NCBI RefSeq assembly: GCF_014648675.1
Contig: NZ_BMRO01000002.1
Coordinates: forward strand, 596,888 to 660,887
From: Actinomadura livida
Lineage (GTDB): Bacteria > Actinomycetota > Actinomycetes > Streptosporangiales > Streptosporangiaceae
Direction of reading: 5' to 3'
DNA: 64,000 bases
Part shown: in pieces, positions 7,292-17,699 of the stretch
Numbering within the stretch: position 1 is the first letter of the stretch
How the letters are laid out: each line of letters starts with the position of its first letter
Translations under genes and position numbers: made by a program
The notes under the pieces: model-generated
What the model was told of the DNA's origin: nothing
Databases searched by the model: none
What the model saw: only the letters and a program-made list of their open reading frames with translations

Positions 7292-7960
7292 TCAGGGGAT
7301 CTCTCGGGAAGGGGCCGCCCCCGAAATGCCGGGCAGGGCCGTCTCCTGGGCGAGGATGGCCGCCTGGACGCGGCTGGCGAGCCCGAGTTTTCCGAGGATG
7401 CGGCTCACGTGCGTCTTGGTGGTGGTCTCGGCCATCCGCAGCCTGTCCGCGATCTGCCCGTTCGACAGGCCCTCGCCGAGACACGCGAACACCTCCCGCT
7501 CCCGCGGCGTGAGGTCGGCCAGGCCGGGCGGCTCCGCCGGGGACGCCGGCCGGCCCGCGAAGGCGCCGATCAGCCGCCGGGTGACCTGCGGCGCGATGAT
7601 CCCGTCCCCCGCCGCGACGGTCCGCACCGCCTCCACCAGCCGGTCGGCGTCGACGTCCTTGAGCAGGAACCCGGCGGCGCCCGCCCGCAGCGCGCCGAAC
7701 ACGTACTCGTCCATGTCGAAGGTCGTCAGCACCAGCACGTCGGTGAAGCCCGCGATCTCCCGGGTCGCGGCGATGCCGTCCAGCCGGGGCATGCGGACGT
7801 CCATGAGCACCACGTCCGGGCGCAGCTCGCGGGCCATCGCCACCGCCTCCGCCCCGTCGGCGGCCTCCCCCGCCACCCGGACGTCCGGGGCCGCGCCGAG
7901 GATCAGCACCAGCCCCGCCCGCACCGCCGCCTGGTCGTCGGCGACCAGCACCTCGATCAT
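7292..7960 (-). CDS. NarL/FixJ-family response regulator
   Basis: The product has 222 residues. The receiver domain has DDQ near the start (VLVADDQAAVRAG), phospho-acceptor Asp in LRPDVVLMDVRMPRLDG (about 53), conserved Thr in VLVLTTFDMDEYV and Lys in GFLLKDVDADRL. The C-terminal LuxR-type HTH contains LTPREREVFACLGEGLSNGQ and TTKTHVSRILGKLGL. ATG at 7960 overlaps the sensor-kinase stop as ATGA, so it is translationally coupled to its cognate kinase. It probably regulates nearby genes, such as the divergent membrane-protein gene at 9292; that target is inferred from position only. Confidence 0.93.
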   Translation of the reverse strand: MIEVLVADDQAAVRAGLVLILGAAPDVRVAGEAADGAEAVAMARELRPDVVLMDVRMPRLDGIAATREIAGFTDVLVLTTFDMDEYVFGALRAGAAGFLLKDVDADRLVEAVRTVAAGDGIIAPQVTRRLIGAFAGRPASPAEPPGLADLTPREREVFACLGEGLSNGQIADRLRMAETTTKTHVSRILGKLGLASRVQAAILAQETALPGISGAAPSREIP

Positions 7961-9141
7961 GACGCCCGCTCCGCGCCGTGCAGGTCGACCGGCAGCTCGG
8001 CGTGGACCCGCCACCGGTCGCCGTCCGGTCCCGCCTCGAACTCCCCGGCCAGCATCGCCGCGCGCTCCCGCATCCCGACGAGACCGCTGCCCGTGCCCGG
8101 CAGCCGCGACCCGTTCCGCCCGAGCGGGCTCAGCACGTCGATCACCACGCTGTGCCGCCCGTACTCGACGCGCACCGCGGCGCGGCCCGGCCCCGCGTGC
8201 TTCAGCGCGTTCGTCAGCGACTCCTGGACGATGCGGTAGGCGGCCAGCTCGACCGCCGCGGGCAGCTCGGCCGGCTCACCGGCGATCTCCAGCTCCGCCG
8301 CCAGGTCGGACCGCGCCGTGGTCCGGACGAGCGGCTCCAGCTCCGTCAGCCGGGGCCGCGCCGCGGGGTCCGCGCCGTTGCCCTGCCGCAGCAGCCCGAT
8401 CATGCGGCGCATCTCGGCGAGGCCCCGCACGCTGTTCTCCCGGATGACCTCCATGGCCCGCGCGACCTCCGCAGGGTCGAGGTCCCGCACCTTCAGCACG
8501 GCCGAGGAGTGCAGGGCCACGGCGCTCAGGTGGTTGGCGACCACGTCGTGCAGCTCCCGGGCCATCCTGGCGCGCTCGGCGTCCACGGCGGCGAGCCGGT
8601 CCATCTCGGCCAGCCGCGCCACCTGCTCGGCGCGCTGCCGCTCCGCCTCCGCCCGGAAGCGGTGCTCCCGGACGGCCATCGCGGTCATCACCGGCCCCAC
8701 CCAGACGACCCCGGCGACCGCGCCGCCGACGATGCCGCCGGCGACCTGCCCGATCGCGATCCCGACGCCGGCCGTCACCGCCAGCGACGCCAGGACCGTC
8801 ACGCCGAGCAGCCACTCCGCCGTCCGCCGCCGCCCGTACAGGCTCGCCGCGTACAGCGCGTCCCCGTAGATCATCGCGGTGGCGATGCTCGGGCCGAGGA
8901 CCACGTCGGCGAAGTTGAACGGGGTCGCCAGGGCCAGCCCGGCCAGCGGCGCGGTCCGCCTCAGCAGCATCGCCGAGCACAGCCCCAGCAGCGGGACGAG
9001 ACGCACCCAGCGCGACGGGTTCCACTCCTCCATCGACCAGATGGAGTAGCCGCGCACGGCGAGCATCAGCAGCCCGCCGGCCAGCGCCGCGGCGGCGATC
9101 AGAACGTCCTGGCGGGTCGTGAGGCGTCGGACCTTGTCCAC
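7957..9141 (-). CDS. Sensor histidine kinase, HisKA_3/NarX-DesK class
   Basis: The product has 394 residues. The N-terminal half has several hydrophobic segments (DVLIAAAALAGGLLMLAV at about 12-29, then segments to about 155). The dimerisation/phosphotransfer helix ARMARELHDVVANHLSAVAL carries the His, and the HATPase domain shows YRIVQESLTNALKHAG and SGLVGMRERAAMLAG. The start is GTG at 9141; there is no SD, and TGAGAT ends 6 nt upstream, possibly a leaderless start. It forms a pair with the overlapping response regulator. The signal is unknown; no extracytoplasmic sensing domain is visible, which suggests membrane-state sensing as in DesK-like kinases. Confidence 0.9.
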   Translation of the reverse strand: MDKVRRLTTRQDVLIAAAALAGGLLMLAVRGYSIWSMEEWNPSRWVRLVPLLGLCSAMLLRRTAPLAGLALATPFNFADVVLGPSIATAMIYGDALYAASLYGRRRTAEWLLGVTVLASLAVTAGVGIAIGQVAGGIVGGAVAGVVWVGPVMTAMAVREHRFRAEAERQRAEQVARLAEMDRLAAVDAERARMARELHDVVANHLSAVALHSSAVLKVRDLDPAEVARAMEVIRENSVRGLAEMRRMIGLLRQGNGADPAARPRLTELEPLVRTTARSDLAAELEIAGEPAELPAAVELAAYRIVQESLTNALKHAGPGRAAVRVEYGRHSVVIDVLSPLGRNGSRLPGTGSGLVGMRERAAMLAGEFEAGPDGDRWRVHAELPVDLHGAERAS

Positions 9142-9291
9142 GGATACATCTCAGCATCCCCGCGCGGGTGCCCGCTCCACCCGCGTGAGGACCTTCCGTA
9201 CATCCTTCGGACGACCCGCGAAACCTCACACCGGACGACGATCCCGCGCCGTCGCCGCGCCACGCTGGAGTGACGCAAGAAGGGATTCCAC

Positions 9292-9870
9292 GTGCTCATC
9301 GCGATCATCGTCGGCTGCGAGATCGGCTTCTGGGTCGTCCTCGGGGCCGGGCTCCTCGCCCGCTACCCGCTGCGGCTGCGGCGGACCGGCGCGGCGCTCC
9401 TGCTGTGCGTCCCGCTCATCGACCTCGTCCTGCTGGCCGCCACGGCGATCGACCTGCGCGGCGGCGCGACCGCCGGCACCGGGCACGGCCTCGCCGCCGC
9501 CTACCTCGGCTACTCGGTCGCGTTCGGCCACAGCATCGTCCGCTGGGCCGACGAGCGTTTCGCGCACCGCTTCGCGGGCGGCCCGCCGCCCCGCGGCAAA
9601 CCGAAGTACGGCCGGGCGCGCACCCGGTACGAGTGGCGGGAGTTCGGCAAGGCCGCCCTCGCCACCGCCATCGCCTGCGGCCTGCTCCTGGCGATGATCG
9701 CCCTGGTGGACGACCCCGATCGCACCGCCGCCCTCAGTGCCTGGCTCGGCCGCCTCGGCATGGTCCTGGCGATCTGGTCGATCTGGCCCGTCAGCCACAC
9801 CCTCTGGCCGGCGAAGCCGAAGAGGACGGACGCCTCCCGGCCGCCCGCGGAGCACACCGCGCCGAAGTGA
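9292..9870 (+). CDS. Hypothetical integral membrane protein
   Basis: The product has 192 residues. GTG at 9292 is preceded by AAGGGA about 7 nt upstream. Predicted membrane segments: 2-24 (LIAIIVGCEIGFWVVLGAGL), 32-52 (GAALLLCVPLIDLVLLAATA), 66-82, 118-136 (ALATAIACGLLLAMIALV) and about 152-172 (LGMVLAIWSIWPVSHTLW). A loop at about 88-115 is basic and proline/glycine rich (FAGGPPPRGKPKYGRARTRY). I know similar proteins only as uncharacterised actinobacterial membrane proteins next to a two-component system. It is divergent from the HK gene, with 150 bp of shared promoter, so it is a plausible target of that system. Confidence 0.7.
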   Translation: MLIAIIVGCEIGFWVVLGAGLLARYPLRLRRTGAALLLCVPLIDLVLLAATAIDLRGGATAGTGHGLAAAYLGYSVAFGHSIVRWADERFAHRFAGGPPPRGKPKYGRARTRYEWREFGKAALATAIACGLLLAMIALVDDPDRTAALSAWLGRLGMVLAIWSIWPVSHTLWPAKPKRTDASRPPAEHTAPK

Positions 9871-9895
9871 CCGCCCCATGCGAGCCGCGCATGCG

Positions 9896-9930
9896 AAGGG
9901 GCCGCACCCCGAACCGGGGTGCGGCCCCTT
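9896..9930. terminator. Strong bidirectional hairpin terminator
   Basis: AAGGGGCCGCACCCCG (9896-9911), loop AAC, CGGGGTGCGGCCCCTT (9915-9930): a perfect 16-bp stem between the membrane-protein gene (+) and the end of the suf operon (-). The stem begins AA and ends TT. Confidence 0.85.
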
Positions 9931-9961
9931 CCACACGCGCGATCCGCGCCGGGACGCGGGG

Positions 9962-10306
9962 TCAGATGTTGAAGCCGAGGGCGCGGAGCTGGTCGCGGCC
10001 GTCGTCGGTGATCTTGTCGGGGCCCCACGGCGGGAGCCACACCCAGTTGATCTTGACGTCCTTGACCAGGCCCTCCAGCGCGCTGTGCGTCTGGTCCTCG
10101 ATCACGTCGGTGAGCGGGCACGCGGCGCTGGTCAGCGTCATGTCCAGCGTCGCGACCTCGTCGTCGAGGTTGACGCCGTACACGAGGCCGAGGTCGACGA
10201 CGTTGATGCCGAGTTCGGGGTCGACGACGTCCTTCAGGGCCTCGAGGATGTCCTCCTCGGGGACGGTGCCCGTGGTGGGCGAGCCGGTGGCGGGCGTGTC
10301 GGTCAT
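9962..10306 (-). CDS. sufT: SufT-like metal-sulfur cluster assembly factor (DUF59/MIP18)
   Basis: The product has 114 residues. ATG at 10306 overlaps the sufU stop (ATGA). The family core is VPEEDILEALKDVVDPELGI, then VVDLGLVYGV, then TSAACPLTDVIEDQ with the conserved Cys, and NWVWLPPWGPDKITDDGR at the C-terminus. MIP18/DUF59 proteins take part in Fe-S cluster maturation or transfer to client proteins. It is the last gene of the suf operon and is followed by a 16-bp hairpin terminator. The first about 15 residues are a Thr/Pro/Gly-rich extension. Confidence 0.92.
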   Translation of the reverse strand: MTDTPATGSPTTGTVPEEDILEALKDVVDPELGINVVDLGLVYGVNLDDEVATLDMTLTSAACPLTDVIEDQTHSALEGLVKDVKINWVWLPPWGPDKITDDGRDQLRALGFNI

Positions 10307-10761
10307 GATGCCTCTCCGAGTGCGCGGGCGGTCGCGTCCTTCCACGCCATCCAGGCGAGCAGGGCGCATTTGATCCTGGCGGGGTACTTGGAGACCCCGG
10401 CGAAGGCGATGGCGTCCTCGAGGACGTCCTCGTCGAAGTCGGCGTCCTGGCCGCGCGACTGCATCAGCGTCAGGAACTCCTCGCCGACCGCCATCGCCTC
10501 CTTGACGGACTTCCCGATCAGCAGGTCGGCCATCACCGAGGCGCTGGCCTGGCTGATCGAGCAGCCCATGGAGTCGTAGGAGACGTCCGCGACCGTGGCG
10601 TCCTGACCGTCGCCGGACAGGTGGACGCGCAGCGTCACCTCGTCACCGCACGTCGGGTTGACGTGGTGCGCCTCCCCCTCGAACGGCTCCCGCAGCCCCT
10701 TGTGAAGGGGGTTGCGGTAATGGTCCAGGATGACCTCCTGGTACATCGCCTCCAGCTGCAT
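10303..10761 (-). CDS. sufU: SufU, Fe-S assembly / SufS-activating protein
   Basis: The product has 152 residues. ATG at 10761 is preceded by AAAGGAC 4 nt upstream. It starts MQLEAMYQEVILDHYRNPLH, typical for SufU. The zinc ligands are visible: Cys-Gly-Asp in NPTCGDEVTL, Cys in DSMGCSISQASASV, and Cys in ARIKCALLAW. In Gram-positive and actinobacterial SUF systems SufU accepts persulfide sulfur from SufS by zinc-ligand swapping. It lies 97 nt downstream of sufS, the only sizeable gap inside the operon, and overlaps sufT by 4 nt. Confidence 0.95.
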   Translation of the reverse strand: MQLEAMYQEVILDHYRNPLHKGLREPFEGEAHHVNPTCGDEVTLRVHLSGDGQDATVADVSYDSMGCSISQASASVMADLLIGKSVKEAMAVGEEFLTLMQSRGQDADFDEDVLEDAIAFAGVSKYPARIKCALLAWMAWKDATARALGEAS

Positions 10762-10825
10762 GTCGTCCTTTCAAGCCTTTATCCCTACAACCGGGCCCCG
10801 GCCCAGCGTGTTCCACAGTTCCCTT

Positions 10826-10845
10826 CAGGGGGGACGCCCCCCCTG
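10826..10845. repeat. G-run hairpin between sufS and sufU
   Basis: CAGGGGGG (10826-10833), loop ACGC, CCCCCCTG (10838-10845) in the sufS-sufU gap. There is no T-tract. It may partly attenuate or stabilise the operon mRNA; the effect is unknown. Confidence 0.5.
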
Positions 10846-10858
10846 CCATCCCCCGGGA

Positions 10859-12936
<2,078 letters not shown>

Positions 12937-12963
12937 GTGCTCGTGGTTCCTTCGTCGTGGGGC

Positions 12964-13281
12964 CTAGTCGCCGGCGGCGAGCGACACGTAGACGTCGCCG
13001 CCCTCGACCTTGACCTTGTATGTGGCGACCGGCTGCGTGGCCGGCGGGTTGGTGGGCTTGCCGCTGCGCAGGTCGAAGCAGGACCCGTGCAGCCAGCACT
13101 CGATGGTGCCGTCGTAGACCTCGCCCTCGGAGAGGGAGACCTCGGCGTGCGAGCAGATGTCGTTGACGGCGTACACGTCGTCACCGCTGCGCGCGATCGC
13201 GACCGGCGTGTCGTCCACCTCGACGGCGATCGCGCCGTCGGCGGGGACGTCGTCGAGCGCGCACACCTTGATGTAGCTCAT
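12964..13281 (-). CDS. Rieske [2Fe-2S] ferredoxin-type protein of the suf operon
   Basis: The product has 105 residues. ATG at 13281 overlaps the sufD stop (ATGA). The Rieske motif is complete: C43-S-H45 in DICSHAEVSL and C62-x2-H65 in ECWLHGSC. It resembles the small ferredoxin subunit of non-heme iron oxygenases (NirD/BphF-like). A gene of this kind sits between sufD and sufC in many actinobacteria; a role in electron supply for cluster assembly or repair is likely but not proven. It could also simply be a client protein. Confidence 0.93.
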   Translation of the reverse strand: MSYIKVCALDDVPADGAIAVEVDDTPVAIARSGDDVYAVNDICSHAEVSLSEGEVYDGTIECWLHGSCFDLRSGKPTNPPATQPVATYKVKVEGGDVYVSLAAGD

Positions 13282-14426
13282 CGAGCCGCTCCCCGGTCCA
13301 GCTCCTCCTCGATCGCCTCGATGACCTTGTCGCGGACCTCGGCGACCTCGATGCGCTCGATCAGCTGGCCGAGGAAGCCGCGCACGACCATGCGGCGCGC
13401 CTCGTCGAAGGAGATGCCGCGCGCCTGGAGGTAGAACAGGTGCTCGTCGTCCAGCCGGCCGGACGCCGAGGCGTGCCCGGCGCCGGCGACCTCGCCGGTG
13501 AGGATCTCCAGGTTCGGGACGGAGTCGACCCGCGTCCCGTCGGTGAGCACGAGGTTGCGGTTCAGCTCGTAGGTGTCGGTGCCCTCCGCCTCCGCGCGGA
13601 TGATCACGTCGCCGATCCAGACGGCGTGCGCGTCCTGGTCCTGCAGCGCGCCGCGGTAGTCGACGCGGCTGCGGCAGTTCGGGACGGCGTGGTCGACCAG
13701 GAGGCGGTGCTCCAGGTGCTGGCCGCCGTCGACGAAGTACACCCCGTACAGTTCGGCGTCGCCGCCGGGCCGGTCGTAGGCCACGGACGGCGAGATCCGC
13801 ACGACGTCGCCGCCGAGCGAGATGTTGTGCGACACGAACCGGGCGTCGCGGCCGAGCCTGGCGTGCTGGTGCGACACGTGCACGCTGTCGTGGGCCCAGT
13901 CCTGGAGGCTGATCACCGAGAGGCGGGCGCCGTCGCCGACGACGAACTCGACGTTGTCGGCGTAGGTCGCCGAACCGCGGTGCGCGAGCACGACGGTCGC
14001 CTCGGCGAACGGCTCCACCACGACCGTGGTGTGGCCGTAGGCGGCCGAGGAGGCGTCCTCGCCGCGCACGCGCAGGATGGTCGGCGCGGACGCGACGGCC
14101 TCCTTCGGAACGGTCACGACCGTCGCCTGGGTGAAGGAGTTCCACGCCTGCGCGCTGACGCGGTCGGCCGGCACGTAGGACTTGCCGATCCGGGCGTCGT
14201 CGCGGCCGACGCTCTCCACCGTCACCTCCGGCGCCGCGTCGGCCTCGACCAGGACCTTGCCGTGCGGCTCGGCTGTGCCGTTGTGCAGGCCGCGGAGGCG
14301 GCGCAGCGGGGTGAACCGCCACTCCTCCTCGCGGCCCGCGGGCACCTCGAAGTCGCCCAGGTCGTACGACGACCTGTCGTGCAGCGTCGAGAGCGGCCGC
14401 TGATCAGACCGGGTTTCCAGTCCCAT
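13278..14426 (-). CDS. sufD: SufD, Fe-S cluster scaffold subunit
   Basis: The product has 382 residues. ATG at 14426 shares its A with the sufB stop (TGATG). SufBD-core sequences: EEEWRFTPLRRLRGL at the start, SLQDWAHDSVHVSHQHARLG, YGVYFVDGGQHLEHRLLVDH and the conserved C-terminal LDDEHLFYLQARGISFDEAR then VVRGFLGQLIERI. It forms the SufB-SufD heterodimer on which clusters are built. It overlaps the downstream Rieske gene by 4 nt, so stoichiometric translation is likely. Confidence 0.95.
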   Translation of the reverse strand: MGLETRSDQRPLSTLHDRSSYDLGDFEVPAGREEEWRFTPLRRLRGLHNGTAEPHGKVLVEADAAPEVTVESVGRDDARIGKSYVPADRVSAQAWNSFTQATVVTVPKEAVASAPTILRVRGEDASSAAYGHTTVVVEPFAEATVVLAHRGSATYADNVEFVVGDGARLSVISLQDWAHDSVHVSHQHARLGRDARFVSHNISLGGDVVRISPSVAYDRPGGDAELYGVYFVDGGQHLEHRLLVDHAVPNCRSRVDYRGALQDQDAHAVWIGDVIIRAEAEGTDTYELNRNLVLTDGTRVDSVPNLEILTGEVAGAGHASASGRLDDEHLFYLQARGISFDEARRMVVRGFLGQLIERIEVAEVRDKVIEAIEEELDRGAAR

Positions 14427-15838
14427 CAACCCACGGCTCCTTCCATCTGCAGTTCGATGAGCCGGTTCAGCTCGAGGGCGTACTCCATCGGCAGCTCGCG
14501 CGCGATGGGCTCGACGAACCCGCGCACGATCATCGCCATGGCCTCGTCCTCGGTGAGACCGCGGCTCATGAGGTAGAACAGCTGCTGCTCGGACACCTTG
14601 GAGACGGTGGCCTCGTGGCCCATCTCCACGTCGTCCTCGCGGACGTCGACGTAGGGGTAGGTGTCGGACCGGCTGATCTGGTCGACGAGGAGCGCGTCGC
14701 ACTTGACGGTGGACTTGCTGCGCGCCGCGCCGTCCTGGACCTGGACCAGGCCGCGGTAGGACGTGCGGCCGCCGCCGCGCGCCACCGACTTGGAGATGAT
14801 GGTGCTGGAGGTGTTCGGGGCGGCGTGCACCATCTTGGCTCCGGCGTCCTGGTGCTGGTCCTCGCCGGCGAAGGCGATCGACAGGGTCTCGCCCTTGGCG
14901 TGCTCGCCGAGCAGGTACACCGCCGGGTACTTCATGGTGACCTTGGAGCCGATGTTGCCGTCGACCCACTCCATGGTGGCGCCCTCGTAGGCGACGGCGC
15001 GCTTGGTCACCAGGTTGTAGACGTTGTTGGACCAGTTCTGGATCGTCGTGTAGCGGACGCGGGCGTCCTTCTTCACGATGATCTCCACGACCGCGGAGTG
15101 CAGCGAGTCCGACTTGTAGATCGGCGCGGTACAGCCCTCGACGTAGTGGACGTAGGAGCCCTCGTCCGCGATGATCAGCGTCCGCTCGAACTGCCCCATG
15201 TTCTCGGTGTTGATGCGGAAGTACGCCTGCAGCGGGATCTCCACGTGCACGCCCGGCGGCACGTAGACGAACGAGCCGCCCGACCAGACGGCGGTGTTGA
15301 GCGCGGCGAACTTGTTGTCGCCGACGGGGATCACCGAGCCGAAGTACTCCTGGAAGATCTCCGGGTGCTCGCGCAGGCCGGTGTCGGTGTCCAGGAACAG
15401 GACGCCCTTCTCCTCAAGGTCCTCGCGGATCTTGTGGTACACGACCTCGGACTCGTACTGCGCGGCGACGCCGGCGATGAGGCGCTGCTTCTCCGCCTCC
15501 GGGATGCCGAGCTTGTCGTAGGTGTTCTTGATGTCCTCGGGGAGCTCCTCCCAGGACGTGGCCTGCTGCTCGGTGGAGCGCACGAAGTACTTGATGTTGT
15601 CGAAGTCGATGGCCGACAGGTCGGAGCCCCACGTGGGCATCGGCTTCTTGTCGAACAGCCGCAGGCCCTTGAGACGCAGGTCGAGCATCCAGTCGGGTTC
15701 GTCCTTCTTGGCCGAGATGTCGCGGACGACTTCCTCGTTCAGGCCGCGGCGGGCCGAGGCACCGGCCTCGTCAGAGTCGGCCCAGCCGAACTTGTACCTG
15801 TCGAGCCCTTCCAGCTCAGGGTGGGCTGCAGTAGTCAT
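14426..15838 (-). CDS. sufB: SufB, Fe-S cluster scaffold subunit
   Basis: The product has 470 residues. Typical SufB landmarks: [20 protein letters not shown] near the N-terminus, [37 protein letters not shown] with the conserved Cys, [13 protein letters not shown], and [20 protein letters not shown]. The C-terminus ends QMEGAVG. ATG at 15838 overlaps the sufR stop by ATGA, so the regulator and scaffold genes are translationally coupled. Confidence 0.97.
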   Translation of the reverse strand: MTTAAHPELEGLDRYKFGWADSDEAGASARRGLNEEVVRDISAKKDEPDWMLDLRLKGLRLFDKKPMPTWGSDLSAIDFDNIKYFVRSTEQQATSWEELPEDIKNTYDKLGIPEAEKQRLIAGVAAQYESEVVYHKIREDLEEKGVLFLDTDTGLREHPEIFQEYFGSVIPVGDNKFAALNTAVWSGGSFVYVPPGVHVEIPLQAYFRINTENMGQFERTLIIADEGSYVHYVEGCTAPIYKSDSLHSAVVEIIVKKDARVRYTTIQNWSNNVYNLVTKRAVAYEGATMEWVDGNIGSKVTMKYPAVYLLGEHAKGETLSIAFAGEDQHQDAGAKMVHAAPNTSSTIISKSVARGGGRTSYRGLVQVQDGAARSKSTVKCDALLVDQISRSDTYPYVDVREDDVEMGHEATVSKVSEQQLFYLMSRGLTEDEAMAMIVRGFVEPIARELPMEYALELNRLIELQMEGAVG

Positions 15839-16710
15839 TGGGGCGTCCCTCCGGACTCCTCGTCATTTATGTGTGTTCGTTCAGGGGACCGCTCCCCCGC
15901 GTCCCCGCCAGGGGCGACGCTCGCGGCGGGATCACCGCCCCCGTCCTTCCCGCTCAGGGAGCGGGAGCTGACGTGGGTGGTGCAGATCCCGTCGCCGTGG
16001 GCGATCGTGGCCAGCCGCTGGACGGGCGTGCCCAGCAGCCGGCTGAACGCCTCGGTCTCGGCCTCGCACAGCTGCGGGAACTCCGCGGCGACGTGCGCGA
16101 CCGGGCAGTGGTGCTGGCACAGCTGCTCGCCGCCGCCCGGCTGCGGCGCCTTGGCCGCGGCGGCCGCGTAGCCGTCGCCCGACAGCGCCTCGGCGAGCGT
16201 GCGGACCCGCTGGTGGGGCGGGGCGTCCTGCACGACGGGCCGGTAGCGCCGCTCCAGATCGGCTATCTGGCGCCGGGCGAACTCGGCGACCGCGTGCTCG
16301 CCCGCCGTCTCGGCGAGGAACCGCAGCGCGCTGGTCGCCAGGTCGTCGTAGGCGTGCACGAACGCGCTGCGCCCCTCGTCGGTGATGGCGAACCACTTCG
16401 CGGGACGTCCCCGGCCGCGGCGGGCCTGGGGCGTGCGCGCCTTGCGGACCTCGATCATGCCCTCGGCCAGCAGCACGTCCAGGTGCCGGCGGATCGCGGC
16501 CGGCGTGAGGCCGACGCGCTCCCCCAGCGCGGACGCCGTGACGGGCCCGTGCTCGAGGATCAGCCGCGCCACCCGGGCGCGGGTGTCGCGCTCGGTCCCG
16601 GCGCCGGTCAGCGACGCGCCGGAGCCGGCGTGACCGGGGCCGGACGGCACGCCGGAAGGCCGCACGACGGCGGCCCGGGCATGCGTCTGGTCCTCGCTCA
16701 CGTATTTCAC
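15835..16710 (-). CDS. sufR: SufR-type Fe-S cluster-sensing repressor
   Basis: The product has about 291 residues if it starts at GTG 16710; GTG 16701 is an alternative. There is no SD at either, and CACACT ends 6 nt before 16710, so a leaderless start is plausible. The N-terminal winged HTH ([20 protein letters not shown], then [20 protein letters not shown]) is followed by [14 protein letters not shown]. The C-terminal domain carries cysteines in [19 protein letters not shown] and DGICTTHV, giving C-x12-C-x27-C plus one extra Cys, consistent with the three cluster ligands of SufR. It is first in the suf operon. It is expected to repress the operon when holding a cluster and to derepress on cluster loss. 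Confidence 0.92.
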   Translation of the reverse strand: MKYVSEDQTHARAAVVRPSGVPSGPGHAGSGASLTGAGTERDTRARVARLILEHGPVTASALGERVGLTPAAIRRHLDVLLAEGMIEVRKARTPQARRGRGRPAKWFAITDEGRSAFVHAYDDLATSALRFLAETAGEHAVAEFARRQIADLERRYRPVVQDAPPHQRVRTLAEALSGDGYAAAAAKAPQPGGGEQLCQHHCPVAHVAAEFPQLCEAETEAFSRLLGTPVQRLATIAHGDGICTTHVSSRSLSGKDGGGDPAASVAPGGDAGERSPERTHINDEESGGTPQ

Positions 16711-16721
16711 AACATCAGTGT
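16707..16721 (-). promoter_or_regulatory. Candidate SufR operator ACACTGATGTTGTGA
   Basis: Minus strand 16721-16707 reads ACACTGATGTTGTGA, an exact ACACT-N5-TGTGA arrangement. I recall this as the motif reported for M. tuberculosis SufR; I could not check it. It overlaps the proposed GTG start and likely transcription start of sufR, so binding would block initiation. Confidence 0.6.
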
Positions 16722-16770
16722 GCCGTAATTCCTTCCCGAGAAACACCGGATCGCCGATGTCGTAGCTCAC

Positions 16771-16789
16771 GCAGGTAAGCCTTACCTAA
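16771..16789 (-). promoter_or_regulatory. Iron box (IdeR/DmdR site) upstream of the suf operon
   Basis: Minus strand reads TTAGGTAAGGCTTACCTGC, a near-perfect palindrome matching the IdeR/DmdR1/DtxR iron box TTAGGTTAGGCTAACCTAA except for a symmetric pair of changes and the last two bases. It is centred about 70 bp upstream of the sufR start and overlaps the last codons of the upstream usp gene (TAA 16784-16782). Confidence 0.85.
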
Positions 16790-17699
16790 CCTGGGCTTTC
16801 CCCGCGGCGCGCGGCAGGACCAGCACCGGGCACGGCGCGGCCCGCACGATCTTGCCGGAGCTCTCGCCGAGGAAGACCTTGCGCAGCGGCGCGTCATGGC
16901 TGGAATGGCAGGCCAGCACTTCCCCGGGCAGCATATCGACGGTGCCGAGGGCCTTGTCGATGCCGGTCCCGACGGCCGTCAGCCGCTCCACCGGCGCGCC
17001 GCCGCCGAGGAACCCGGCGGCCTCGCGCAGGTCCTCGTCGGCCTGCGCCGCCTGCCGCTCCAGGACGCCGCCGGCGGCCTGGAACCGCGCCGCGAGCCCT
17101 GGAGGCCGCAGCACGAGCGTGAGCAGGCGCATCGGCAGGCCGAGGACCCCGGCGAACTCCGCGGCGGTGCGCAGCGGCCCCTCGACGTCACGGCGGCGCC
17201 AGTACGCGATCGTCAGCCGCTCCAGCTTGCCGGGCGCGTTCCCTGCGTAGCCGCGGGGAGCGAGCATCACCGGGGCGGGCGAGCCGTGCAGGAGCTGGTC
17301 GGCGGTGCTGCCGATGGCGATGCGCCCGCGCCGCCCGCGCGGGGCCGAGCCGATGACGATGAGGCCGGCGCCGACCTCCCTGGCCACCTCGGCGAGCCCG
17401 CGGCCGCTCCCCCGGTGGGGGTGGGCGCGCACGGTGAGGCGCTCCTGCGGCACCGACAGCTCGCGGAGCCGCTCGGCCGCCTGGGCCAGGGCCTCGTCCG
17501 CCTGGCTCTTGAGGTAGGCGACCCATTCGGCGTCCACCCTGCCGGGGCCGTGGGCGGGCCACGGGGGCGGGTAGACGTGCGCGGCCGTGAGCGACGCGCC
17601 CGCGGCCTCGGCGACCAGGGCCGCGAGGGCGAGGGCGTCCTCGCCGCGGTCGTCGGGCGAGTATCCGACCAGGACCCGCATCGCGTTCCGCCCGCTCAT
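16782..17699 (-). CDS. Universal stress protein with two Usp domains
   Basis: The product has 305 residues. ATG at 17699 overlaps the permease stop (ATGA). The first Usp domain (about 7-150) has MRVLVGYSPDDRGEDALALA and the ATP-binding glycine motif GLIVIGSAPRGRRGRIAIGS. The second (about 155-300) ends EVLACHSSHDAPLRKVFLGE then SSGKIVRAAPCPVLVLPRA, with a weaker glycine loop. Tandem-Usp proteins are common in actinobacteria and often tied to stress or hypoxia. It is the last gene of the arginine-deiminase operon, fitting energy-starvation physiology. Its 3' end carries the iron box that serves the next operon. Confidence 0.92.
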   Translation of the reverse strand: MSGRNAMRVLVGYSPDDRGEDALALAALVAEAAGASLTAAHVYPPPWPAHGPGRVDAEWVAYLKSQADEALAQAAERLRELSVPQERLTVRAHPHRGSGRGLAEVAREVGAGLIVIGSAPRGRRGRIAIGSTADQLLHGSPAPVMLAPRGYAGNAPGKLERLTIAYWRRRDVEGPLRTAAEFAGVLGLPMRLLTLVLRPPGLAARFQAAGGVLERQAAQADEDLREAAGFLGGGAPVERLTAVGTGIDKALGTVDMLPGEVLACHSSHDAPLRKVFLGESSGKIVRAAPCPVLVLPRAAGKAQVR

